Below are positions 46,731-56,700 of a stretch of DNA of 64,000 nt, one piece after another (position 1 is the stretch's first letter; every line of letters begins with the position of its first letter). The translations under genes were made by a program, and so were the position numbers. The notes under the pieces are model-generated. The model saw nothing but the letters and a program-made list of their open reading frames with translations, ran no database searches and was not told where the DNA came from. Origin of the DNA: Chondrus crispus (Eukaryota > Rhodophyta > Florideophyceae > Gigartinales > Gigartinaceae); NCBI RefSeq assembly GCF_000350225.1, contig NW_005179253.1:28619-92618 (forward strand), in the 5' to 3' direction.

Positions 46731-47375
46731 TGTCGCACAGGTGAAGACGTCAACGCGCCCCACCCTGCGCCGGCACTACAGAGTCCCGCACGAGGCACCT
46801 TCGTCACGATCACCTCATCCACCCCTTCAGCTTTCCCATCAATTGCAAAGTCCTCAAACTCTAACGATCCGGCATCCAATGTGATCACGCGATAAGCCCC
46901 TGTCTGAACCATATCTGGTAGCTGTAACTCTAGCACACTCGCTCTACAAACCGCCTGCAACCCCCCGGCATGAACCCTTTGAGCGTATGTAAATACCTGG
47001 ACAAGAACGCAGCTAACCTTGGCCGGGCCAGACCTCCCTCCTCATCCCTCCTTGCAGTGTTCATAGGAGCACAACGAAGGAAGCTTTTAAGTTCAAGCAA
47101 GCCCGGGCTTAGCGTTCATGTATCCCGTGCAATACCATGACAAGAAATACGCCTTCATTGCGAAACTCCGGTTATTTACTCCAGCATTGTTTTCTTTCTA
47201 TTGTCTGTTGTACAGGGGCTCGTTCCTCCAACAAAGTGACTCGCATCCACACTCATTTTGTCACGAGATCTAGTCGGTTGCTATTTGCGTTTTAAAATTG
47301 GTGCTGATGCTACCGTATAATCTGGGCCATCCCTGCTCCTCTGAGCACAGTGTGCGCTCCCGAGGGAGCAACAGC
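46731..47375. other. Intergenic region, no supported gene
   Basis: About 640 bp between the helicase pseudogene and the kinase. A 102-codon minus-strand frame (46652-46960) has some protein-like composition (GSLEFEDFAIDGKAEGVDEV) but no motif and no context. Confidence 0.4.
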
Positions 47376-48892
47376 TCATGTCGTTGGGGAAGCGCCTCCT
47401 TTCCAGGACTGGTTCTGATAATTACTTTTTCCCGTCGCAGACGGAGCTGGTGTCACTGAGGCCGATAGCTTTCCGAGCCTTTTCCGAATACAGGGGATGA
47501 AGGCTTTCATGATGTTGGGCAAAAGTGCCAGGTCGCTGTCATCTACCACATTGGAAATAAGAGAGTGACGAACCGCTTCTCTTTTCACAATGTCCAGAAA
47601 ATCCATGGTCAGAGCGAGCAAATATTCCTCTGAGATGCTCGCGCTTTTCATGCTGCCATTTGCTACGTCTATGTTGCGATCGTGGCTAAGGTAAACGAAG
47701 GGATGTTGCATAAGGTCTGGAATGGACATACGATTTTGCGGGTCGCGCTGCAGGCATCTGTGGAGGACTTCAAGCGCAACAGGGTCGGTTACATGACGGT
47801 ATGATATTTCGTACTTTGGATTCTGAATGCAGTTCAGCTTTTGAAGAGTGTCTTTGATGTGGGCGAAGGGCGCTCTTCCACACAACATTTGATACAAGAT
47901 GCAACCTAAACTCCAGATATCACTTGCACGCCCCACTCGGTACCATACTGATTGCAGATCAGTTTCTGAGTCAGTGCCGTACTCATTCCATGCTCTAGGA
48001 TCTGGATTCTCGTTCACTAAGGCCTCCGGGGACATGTAGTTGAGAGTCCCTACCTGAGCTTCCCGAAAAACTTTTGTCGTGTCGTCGCTAGTGATGGCTT
48101 TTGCAATCCTAAAATCTATTAACTTCAACTCTCCTCGGACGACCAAGAAGTTTGCTGGTTTCAAATCTCCATGAATGATTTTAGCCTCGTGAATGGTGTG
48201 CACAGCCTTGACCATTTGCAGCCAATGACCCCTCGTGAAGTGATCCTCCATACTCCTACTCTTATTGCGGAGTAGGATTTTCGCAAAGTCAACGTCCCCG
48301 TACTCCATGACCATCTTGATGGTTCTACATTCGTACTGAACTTCCGCATCGAGGAGTTGGATGATCGATGAAAAACCTCGAAGTTTCTTGAGCAACGCCA
48401 TTTCGTTTGCGTACGAAACAAGAGTTGTTCGAAATGCGACGAAGTGGGGACTTTCACGGACTTTATGGCCAGCACTTCCATATCCTGGCTGAGAACTTTG
48501 AAAACTTTCGAGCTGCCACCCCTTCCAGCCTCGCTCAAAATCAAGTACTGCCTTTTGTTCACTGTGAGCACGCTTTCATGCTTTGGTTCGTTACACATAC
48601 CCCAAAGCGAATTTTGTTGCCGCGCAGTCGTATTCTTCGAAGCGTCAACTGAGGACGATTCGAGTGACAGATGGCGAACAACAGAACCCCTCGAATGGGA
48701 AAAGTAACTTTCCCTATCAAGGCTGGAGTTCAATGGCTGGGAGTTTCCGCCATTTGTAGTTGCCTCGACGTTGGTACTGCCAGTGCGATTCCTTCTTGGC
48801 TGCATTCGACGATCAAAGTTTCCTGTTGGCAGACGACTGCCAGATTCGGAAATACTGGCAAAGCCCTTGTTATGGACATCGTGCGCTTGCAA
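47376..48892 (-). pseudogene. MPS1: Mps1/TTK-like protein kinase with frameshift and DFR
   Basis: The N-lobe (frame from 48892) has QYLILSEAGRGGSSKVFKVL and LAIKSVKV; the rest (frame including 48401-47376) begins YANEMALLKKL and continues EYGDVDFAKI, HTIHEAKIIHGDLKPANFLV, GELKLIDFRIAKAI, QVGTLNYMSPEAL, ASDIWSLGCILYQMLCGRAP and RCLQRDPQNRMSIPDLMQHP. The H-x-DLKPANFL and GSSKVF patterns are those of Mps1/TTK, the spindle-checkpoint kinase. The two parts lie one base out of frame near 48408-48420 with no room for an intron. DFG is DFR (48116-48108), losing the glycine of the magnesium loop. Upstream is a Ser/Asn-rich region; the true start is unknown. It is either a recent pseudogene or an assembly error. 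Confidence 0.82.
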
Positions 48893-49439
48893 CTGGCGTA
48901 CCCCTCGGTATATACCATTTTTTTGCCGAAAAATCCAAATCTTCTTGACATACTGCAGAAGCTCCTATTTTCAGACGTCTTTGCAGGACCACGGTGGAAT
49001 ATTACCTCACCGTCTCTCTGCGCATCCCTCTCCATAATTTCGCTTAAAGCACTTTCGAGCGCGCTAAGGCCGGAGAAGGAAGAGAAGAACGACAGGGGGA
49101 GGTGCAAGAGAGGATGGCGAGCGAACTGTTTTGAGCAGAGTGCAGGCGGTTCACTTGCCACACGCTGACGTAGCGTGCCACGTATGCTATGTCCGAGTCA
49201 TAATACTGATCAGGGGATATATATAACCTGAATAGACTCGCGGTAGAGATTACTACAGAAAAATCACATCCCGCAGCGCCTGTGCCGCGCGCTGGACACG
49301 GACCGCCTGCAGAGTGGGACATAAAACTTTGCGTATGGAGAGCGCGCGCCGAGGCGCCCTCATCGGCGAGCTGCACGGGCGCGTCCAAGAGACCCCGCTC
49401 GTAATTGCCCTTCATCCCGTTTCGTCGTGTGAGCCCACC
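48893..49439. other. Intergenic region upstream of two divergent genes
   Basis: About 550 bp. It includes ATATATATAACC near 49217-49228, a possible TATA element. I see no gene. Confidence 0.4.
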
Positions 49440-49890
49440 ATGGCGTTCTCCATTCGTTTCGTCCTTCTCATCTTTTTTCTTCCTTCTCACATTCTCGGTT
49501 GTCCAACGCCAGAAGCAGCCCTTCAAGCTTCACCGACAAACTGCACCTGACAACAGCACCCCACCCCCAGGACTAGTTGGAGGAAATGGACCGGGTGGTC
49601 CCGGCACTGGCCCCCTCCCTTCCCAACCGCCCAGTACGTTGCCCCGCAAACTCGCCATCGCAGTCATCTCTATTGCTACTGGCTCTGCCATCATCGCTAT
49701 CCTCGCTTGTGTCTGGTGCTTTGTCCTGCCCCCAGAGCGCTCCAACATGTACAAGAGCCCAGCTGGCCATACTAAGACTATCCTCTTTCCTCCTGCTGTT
49801 GCTCGCCACCCGGACGACGCGGTCACTGGTGATCACACTCAACCTCTCGCTAAGGAACACATTTATCAGTACTCGCCGGAAAGAGTTTAG
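49440..49890 (+). pseudogene. Small type I membrane protein, frame broken after the signal peptide
   Basis: ATG 49440 lies in an excellent Kozak context (CCCACCATGG) and opens a signal peptide (MAFSIRFVLLIFFLPSHILG), followed by CPTPEAALQASPTNCT and a stop at 49548. In the neighbouring frame the protein goes on with a Pro/Gly-rich ectodomain (STPPPGLVGGNGPGGPGTG), one transmembrane helix (KLAIAVISIATGSAIIAILA then CVWCFVL) and a cytosolic tail to 49890. A one-base change near 49545 would join them. An unrecognised intron is less likely, as there is hardly room. The family is unknown. Confidence 0.5.
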
Positions 49891-50307
49891 CGCTACTCTT
49901 GTCGTCTCGTTCCGCACGATTTCTATTTCGCCATGTCGAACTGCAAAACTGTGGTTTGTGTTCTTGTTCAGCTGCGAGGAGAATGACTGAAGGCAAAATT
50001 GTCCGGTGTCTGCCTCAAGGATACCCGTCCGCCTTCAAAACCTCCTTGGAAAGATTACTCATAGCCGACGAGCGATCTACAAGCGCACCCTCATCAATAA
50101 AGGATTTCCCCCAGGCCAACCCCTTCCCCTTCTCCCCCTCCTGCTCCTCCCGACTGTCTCCCTCTCTCAAGTTCACAAACGGGCTGTCATTAACAACCCT
50201 CGCCACAACCATAGTCCCGACGCCCACGCCCGCTCGAGAGTCGAGCACGCTCTTCGGCACGAAGCAATTCCCCAAGCAGCGTCTGACCTCGGCCATGAAG
50301 TAGACGT
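49891..50307. other. Possible upstream exon or untranslated region of the next gene
   Basis: A frame at 49899-50303 contains MTEGKIVRCLPQGYPSAFKT and a Ser/Pro/Thr-rich stretch, ending at a stop shortly before the next gene's frame. It may be an upstream exon, but no splice pair is convincing. Confidence 0.35.
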
Positions 50308-51360
50308 TTGCGGCCAGCAAATGGACCACCCGAGCTGTCAATGTACGTGGAAGTAATGAATTACGTTTCTGCACCGGCCACTGTGAGTTTAGCGCCATTT
50401 GATCACTTGTGCCCTCAAAGCCGTGGGAAGCGAACGGAGACTTTCGCCGACCAAGAATGCCTTTTCGAAGATGGAGCATCAGCGCGATTAATGTGTAACT
50501 TAGCAGTGGAGAGTATCAAACCTATGGGGGTGAAACTGCGAGGCTCAAGGCCCTCAGAGCCCGCAGAGAGAACACCTTGTATTACTCGCGTAGCTCAAGC
50601 TGAAATTGCCATTAGCGTGGAAAGTCATTCCAATGAGGCCCTCACAGCAAATACTCACGCCCACGTAAGCGCAGTTCCTGTCGGAGCTTTTTGCCAAACG
50701 AAAATTCAGGTTTGGAACAAAGGTGACACAAAGTTGCCACCTCAGTTCGTGTTGGACATTGGTGTTGTGCAAAACGATGGTCACAGACATGTCCAGCAAG
50801 CAAGCAGGGTAATTGTGGTAGTGGCCACGGAAAGAGTATTTATTGGCGCATTGGTATCTCGATCAGGAAGTTTTGAACACACAGTTCGAGTACGAGTGCC
50901 TTCCACTGGAACATATCAGATCCGGGCGATTCTTTATGACGATGTCTTTCAGAAGCGAGGTGGGAAGGACCCCATTTCCCTAGTCACAAGTAAACGGCAA
51001 GCCTTTCTTGCAGTGCTAGGGAAGACCACACGCACTGAGTCGCATTTGTCGAAGACAGGGTCACTAGGGATCGTCTTGGCGTCAAAGAATACTACAGCTA
51101 CGCGGGGACCCACTGTCTCAAATGTCACCAAACAACGAAACAGGCCCAGCGGACGAGATTTAGATTTGGACCCATCGGGTTCTTTTTCTCGCAGCTCAAA
51201 GATTTCAAGCGGTTTGAAAAAAGAGGCGCCCTCAAGATCAGCACGCACAGCTGAAAGGAATAATGCACCCATCATCATTCAGCCAAAACGGTTGATACGT
51301 ACCCTACGATTTCTCCGCAGCGCCGGCCCTTTGTCTTGGGATTCTGCTCTATGTCTTTAA
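50308..51360 (+). CDS. Beta-rich protein, possibly related to TRAPPC9/Trs120 C-terminus
   Basis: A 350-codon open frame; the start is unsure (open at 50308, first ATG soon after at about 50341). Beta-strand-like alternation is strong from residue 10 to 230: YVEVMNYVSAPATVSLAPFD, CQTKIQVWNKGDTKLPPQFV, FEHTVRVRVPSTGTYQIRAI. The arrangement of W-N-K-G...LPP...G-x-L followed by H-T-V-x-V and G-x-Y resembles the Ig-like repeats at the end of TRAPPC9/Trs120, but I hold this weakly. The last 110 residues are basic, Ser-rich and probably disordered. It could be the last exon of a larger gene. Confidence 0.45.
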   Translation: MRPANGPPELSMYVEVMNYVSAPATVSLAPFDHLCPQSRGKRTETFADQECLFEDGASARLMCNLAVESIKPMGVKLRGSRPSEPAERTPCITRVAQAEIAISVESHSNEALTANTHAHVSAVPVGAFCQTKIQVWNKGDTKLPPQFVLDIGVVQNDGHRHVQQASRVIVVVATERVFIGALVSRSGSFEHTVRVRVPSTGTYQIRAILYDDVFQKRGGKDPISLVTSKRQAFLAVLGKTTRTESHLSKTGSLGIVLASKNTTATRGPTVSNVTKQRNRPSGRDLDLDPSGSFSRSSKISSGLKKEAPSRSARTAERNNAPIIIQPKRLIRTLRFLRSAGPLSWDSALCL

Positions 51361-51593
51361 CAGGTGCCCAAGAAACACCTGCGATCGGCCGAAACGAGGA
51401 TTCTGTCTCTTCGCCGTTATAGTCTATTCCCACTCATCCAGAGTTTTCAAACGAACTAACTTCATTAACTGATCCTCAATTAATGCTTCACTGATGTACT
51501 GTACAAAACTAAACTAAACCTTTACCGCTACAGCCACACGGCTGGGATGAGAAAGGCAATGTAGCATAAGATCTGGCCTGGCAAGACAATTCT

Positions 51594-52157
51594 TTAATTT
51601 CGAGAATTAAGAATCTCCAACGCCAGTCTTTCCTCATCAGCAATGGATGAATCTGCTACTTGATCTCTGGCACTAGAGTTCACATTACCAGAGCCCCCGT
51701 CTTCATGAACTTCACTTCCTGAATCGTCGCTATAGCCCTGGTCAATAGAGACCTGGGAATCTGCGGCAGGCCGAATAACTCCACTTAATTCACGCTGCTG
51801 CGCCCAATTGCGGGCATGAATTGATCGCACTTGCTCTCTCTCACGATCTTTGTCCTCTTCAGCATTCTGGGTCAAACAGGATGACACGGTCATTGCGTAG
51901 TCAGATATACCATGAAGGTCTTCTTCATCTGATGAGTCTTCGTTGTCGTTCCCCATGTCAGACGCTCTGACGGCCTTACCATCGTCTGTAAATAAGAGAC
52001 GATTGCCACTAGGCATTGCTTTTAGCAAGTCCAGTTTTCGCCTCCTGCGTTTCCGAATCAGAATCACCTCGGAAACCTCATAAATGCTGTCACCCGCCTC
52101 GTTAACATTTGACAAGTTAATTTTGTGATTGCAAGTCATTTCCTCGCTTTTAAACAA
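51594..52157 (-). CDS. Small acidic protein or C-terminal exon, unidentified
   Basis: 187 codons from ATG 52157 (MFKSEEMTCNHKINLSNVNE). It has a basic patch ILIRKRRRRKLDLLKAMPSG followed by NRLLFTDDGKAV, then an acidic Ser/Asp/Glu-rich tail. The LFTDDGKAV patch recalls the C-terminal tail of DDX10/Dbp4 RNA helicases (F-T-D-E-G-E), which suggests a nucleolar role, but there is no helicase core and the similarity is slight. The region just 5' of the start is an AT-rich island. Confidence 0.4.
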   Translation of the reverse strand: MFKSEEMTCNHKINLSNVNEAGDSIYEVSEVILIRKRRRRKLDLLKAMPSGNRLLFTDDGKAVRASDMGNDNEDSSDEEDLHGISDYAMTVSSCLTQNAEEDKDREREQVRSIHARNWAQQRELSGVIRPAADSQVSIDQGYSDDSGSEVHEDGGSGNVNSSARDQVADSSIADEERLALEILNSRN

Positions 52158-52420
52158 TATTTGGAATGTTCATAAACAAAACTTCTGTTGTTTCAGAAAA
52201 AGTGACGATGTACCGTTCATAGACAACAATGAGAATGTTTTAGGTCTAAATGTAATGCCGCCACACATACAATAGTACTGTTATTAATGCAATCTAATTA
52301 CCGTCCTTGGACAATAATAGTAATGTTTTCCATGTCAAAAACATTGCTTTTGGACAACGTTTCGTAATTTCTTTAAAACTATCGTCCAAAAACAATACTT
52401 TTTATTGTGTTCACGGTTTT
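52158..52420. repeat. AT-rich island with repeated GGACAA...AATGTTTT motif
   Basis: Low-GC sequence between two coding-like regions. The motif AGACAACAATGAGAATGTTT at 52221-52240 recurs as GGACAATAATAGTAATGTTT at 52309-52328, and inverted pieces (GTCCAAAAACAATAC near 52384) occur on the other side. It looks like a small non-autonomous element, but no terminal repeats could be fixed. Confidence 0.45.
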
Positions 52421-52974
52421 GCCTCCGCAGTGAACGATATCGGGACTTAGACAGCGAGCCCGCGGCGTATCCGGTCGCACGTGCCGGCCCGTCCAGTGAC
52501 CCAACCGTCGCCGCGAGCGGCCTTTGTTCGACAACGAGTCTTACATTTCCCCTTCTCCCGCCCCTCCACGCGACGTCGCCCCGGGAGGCGCAGCAGCCGG
52601 CGTCCGTGCGTCACGGGACGCTGGGGCGGAACGACATCAGGGCCGTCCCTGTACTCTCCCACGCCTTGGGTCAGTCCGCCGACCGCGTGTGGCAGGTGGA
52701 CGGTCTACTCAGCACACTCTCGAGCTGGTACTTGGCACGGAGCGATGAAGCACGTCGCCTCGAGGTGAGTCGTGAGTCCTCCGTAGCCGAGCTGCGACGC
52801 GTGTGTAGCGAATTAGAAGCGTTGCGCGAGTCCTCTGACCGCCAAGCGAGCGTGTTGGAGCGGACTACCGCCGAACATGACCGGTACCGCCGCGAGCGGG
52901 ATGACCTCCGAAGCCTTTGCGCGGCGTCTTCGTCGACGCCACGCCCGATCACGCAGGATCCTTACGAGCAGTAG
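52420..52974 (+). CDS. Coiled-coil protein fragment in GC-rich block, gag-like by composition
   Basis: The open frame from about 52405 encodes RYRDLDSEPAAYPVARAGPS, a Ser/Pro-rich linker, then a strong coiled coil (WYLARSDEARRLEVSRESSV, ELRRVCSELEALRESSDRQA). It ends at TAG 52972. The frame stays open and protein-like for 64 codons more (GYEAATVGNIQAPPSRVHRW) before TGA at about 53164. No family is recognised. High GC and a disordered-plus-coiled layout resemble retroelement gag N-termini; this is inference only. Confidence 0.4.
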   Translation, partial: CLRSERYRDLDSEPAAYPVARAGPSSDPTVAASGLCSTTSLTFPLLPPLHATSPREAQQPASVRHGTLGRNDIRAVPVLSHALGQSADRVWQVDGLLSTLSSWYLARSDEARRLEVSRESSVAELRRVCSELEALRESSDRQASVLERTTAEHDRYRRERDDLRSLCAASSSTPRPITQDPYEQ

Positions 52975-53166
52975 GGGTACGAGGCCGCAACGGTGGGCAA
53001 CATCCAGGCTCCTCCGAGCCGTGTGCATCGCTGGACTCGCCACAGTGAGATGACGTTGCCTCCCTTGGCGGGGTTGTGCGCGGGGGTGCCTCGTCACCCC
53101 GCTTACTGTCCCCCGAGTCTCTACGACCCGCCTCCTGCGGCGCCGTCCGATGGCGCTTACCACTGA

Positions 53167-53733
53167 GCGGACTCCCGGTCTGTCCCCGGGGGCCAGGTCG
53201 ACCTGCCCTCCTTCTGCGTAAAAACTAATTTCGTTTCTTGGCCTTGGTACTGGGTCCGTCGTGCCCTCTTCCCCCATCTCCCCCGTGCCGATGCTCGACG
53301 GTGTCCTCATGTCCCCCCCCCCATTTATCCCTTCTTGCCGGGGCCTGCTGCGAGGTGTCGACACCTTGCGCCGGACAAAATCGCGTCCCGGGGCGAGCGA
53401 CCTCGTTCGTGCCTGTATCGCGTCGCGTTCTTCCTTCCCGGGGGTGTCGTCGGGCCCCGGGCGAGGACAGTACTCGTCACTGTGCCGCCCCGCGGATGAG
53501 AAGGCGGGGAGGCCGGCTTGAGGGATCATTCGATTGATCCGCGCGGACAGGAGGGTCTGAGCAGGTCGCTGCTCCTCATAACCCGCGTCCGCCTTTGCGC
53601 GTGATCGCAAGCGCGGCGGTGTGTGCTCCCACGGGAGAGGGATGTCCGAACGCCTGGACCTTCGTGGATGCCAGCAAAACTTCTCCGCTCTCCCTTCCTG
53701 TCCGCCCGTCACCCCCGTAGCGCGTTTCTTCCG
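53167..53733. other. GC-rich stretch without supported gene
   Basis: About 570 bp, Pro/Ser/Arg-rich in all frames. A 307-codon minus frame (52813-53736) crosses this block but has the composition of a GC-driven shadow. The block ends abruptly at CACTACGAGG (53734). Confidence 0.45.
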
Positions 53734-56700
53734 CACTACGAGGTCATATTTTCAATATCTGAAATGATTTTTTAGAATGGCCCTGTAGATTTAGTGGTTC
53801 GAATTTTGTTTTAGATTTTTTGGCGCGCGCGCAGCACACTTTTCTGATCGTATCAAACCTACCGCTGGTCTAGCTTGATGAGCCATTTTTAATGTAAAAT
53901 ATAGTATAGGACGGATATCTGTTAGTTTCTACTAGATCCAGGCTGATATTGTGCTGGTGCGCACCAACACTTTGAAGCTGCATAGTGTGGCCATCCACGT
54001 GTGGAAAATGGGAAGGAGCTTAGTTCATTGCTCGAGATCGCTTCAGTGTAAATGTATCGCAGCGTCGTTTATTAGTAGCCTTAAACTACATTACTATACA
54101 TTACCGCCAGCGGTGTTGGGTGAACCCGGCACATCCTGTTGACCAACAGTTCCCGGGTGCACCGGACTGACAATTTCGTTCATCGCATCTTCGTTCAGCT
54201 CTCGACGCGCGTCCGCGCAATGCGAGTCCCCCACAAACATCACATATGGCATCACGACTGCCAGCTGCCCTGGAACACGAACATGCCTTTTCCTGTCCCT
54301 CTTAGACCAGTGCCCGGAAACCTCTTGCGCTCTCCGCCACACCAAATGAAAAGCCCGACTGGGCAGAGGAACTGCGCTTGACACATTTGGGTCTTCCACT
54401 ATGGACGGCCTCCGCCTAGTACAACGCAGGCCTGCATCGAAGGTCTTGCTTTCCGAGTCCCATATGCGGTTGTTCCTGAACAACACAAGCTCTCCGCTCC
54501 CGGGGTTAGCAACATCCCTTTCGAAGGTGTTTCCGCAACTGTGCCCTACAAAAACTGCAGCGGGGGCCCCAACATCGCTCGAATATACATACGTACCCAT
54601 CAACCTCAACATTCCGACCCCCGCACTGCCCTCCTTCTTCAACATCGCGAGACGGTCCGCCTTATGGTATAATCCCAGAAATGAACAAAGCCCTGCCATG
54701 CGATTGAACAGTATGTAGAATTTCTGCGATGTCCCGGCCAGGCCCTGTGTCTCTGCATACTCAGGATAGAACACCAGACGCAATGTCGAGTCCTCGACCA
54801 TGCAGCCGTATAGATTCCTCGCTATCAACTCAAAATCTGCCAGCTCGCAATCCGCAACGACCCGAATGAAGCTCTGCGTCATACCCCCTAAGGTCCCTAT
54901 ATTCATTTTGTCGGCCGACGTTTGTTCAATATGACTTGACGGCTTACGCAGCGACTTCTGCACTGGGACTTCCAGGCGGTGGCGCAGAAAGTTCACTATC
55001 TTCAGCACGGACTCATCCCTTGTCGACGACAGCCCCTCCGATATCCGACAACTGTTTAGCTCGACCTTCCGATTTAGCATGTCTACTTGGCCAAGTACTT
55101 GTGCATGGCTTTTCCTCAGTCGATCAACGATATCCGCGAGTTCTTTCATCCGGTACTGGTCAACAACTCTCCGCCTCTTACTGTTTTTTGCAATATCATC
55201 TCCAGTCCAGTCTCTATCCGCTTCATCCATCCCGTCATGAGCCTGTGGAATAACTGGCGTCCGCCATGTCAGTACCGGATTGTTATTCTCGTCTCCATCC
55301 AGCTCTGCGCGTCTCAATAAACGGCCAACAACGAATTCCACTTGATGAATATGATCACCGTATGCAGCCTTCTCCTCGTATTCCAAAGTAGCTGTCGCCA
55401 ACACCTGAACCTTATCGTTCGCTGCCGTGGCGGGAGCATCCTCAATATCCGTTACTTGCGCGCTGCACCACGTTGCTTCGTCGTCATCGTCTTCCAACAT
55501 CCATAGAACCTCGACGAAATCATTCGGTAGAGGCAGCGCTTCTCTTTCTCGGCATGCCCGAAGGCGTTGCATTCCTCTGTCAAGGCGGACGCCACTTATC
55601 TTGTCGAAGATACGCGATAGGCGATCTCTGAGATGGTTCGGACGGGAAATAGCCTTGTTGTGTGGCGAGCGCGGATTCGGTCTGGGCATACCCCAGATAT
55701 CCGCAATCCAAGCATTCTCCGGGGAGATTTTTATTGTCCAACGACTCATTCAAGCACCCCCGAACAGGAATTTTCTAACATAATGGAAGAGTCATGGCCA
55801 CTCACAGTACGTTTGTGGGCGTTTTCACATTGATATTCACCAATACTGTAATGGGTGGCCTTTAGGCCGGCCGGCCAACTTTTCACAAGCTGTTATAGCT
55901 GCAGGTTCTTCGTATCCAGAAATTGAGGAACACCGCCCCTTTTTCCCAATGTCGAATACACGGGCCGCCAAGAAACGTGCTATACCCGAAGCAGCCAATG
56001 CTTCACCAGGCTCTAAGAAGATGCGTCGCAACAGTTCGGAGGTTCGTCGCCGGCCAAACGTTTCTCCGCCCAAAACAAGGGCTATTCTCTCGCAGTTGAC
56101 CCCTCGAAACAGCCGTAGAAGATCCCCCCGTAACCGGGCGTTAGCCCGGAAGTCTCGGGGAGCGGCCGCTACGGAATCCAACGCAACGCAGGGCGATGAG
56201 CGCCTAGTCACGACTGTGAGATCGTCAAGGCGGGTGCTTCATTTGCAGAATGAGGAAATGGTACCTAGACAAGCGCAAGTGCACCCAATTACCCCAGAAA
56301 TCACACCAGTCAAAAACCTAATTCCCCGTCCGGGGCAAGAGGATACATTAGAACCATCACCCCGACGTTCACCCAGAACAAAAACAGCGTTGCAAGAGCA
56401 GCCTGTTCGCAAAGTGCCAGAAATGATCATGGATTCAGACGATGAAGAAGATGAGGATTTGGCAGCTGAAGACGCTGAGAGAGAAGCAGAAATGGAGAGA
56501 CGTGACCGCGAAGAAAAGGATAGATTCAGACTGATGGAACGACGCGCACGCATCTTGGAATCAGACGCCGAAAGTTTGTTCGAGGACGAGGGTTCCACAG
56601 CTATGGCTGAGCGCGGCGTAAGAGAGCGTAAGAAACATCTCCGGGCGGAATACTGTTCGAATAGCGATGACGGGGGAATTACGGAAGTTCCTGGGACAAG

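Noticed and set aside
52813-53736. 307-codon minus-strand open frame
   Set aside because: Arg/Pro/Gly-dominated composition in GC-rich DNA, opposite a more protein-like coiled-coil frame; no motif.
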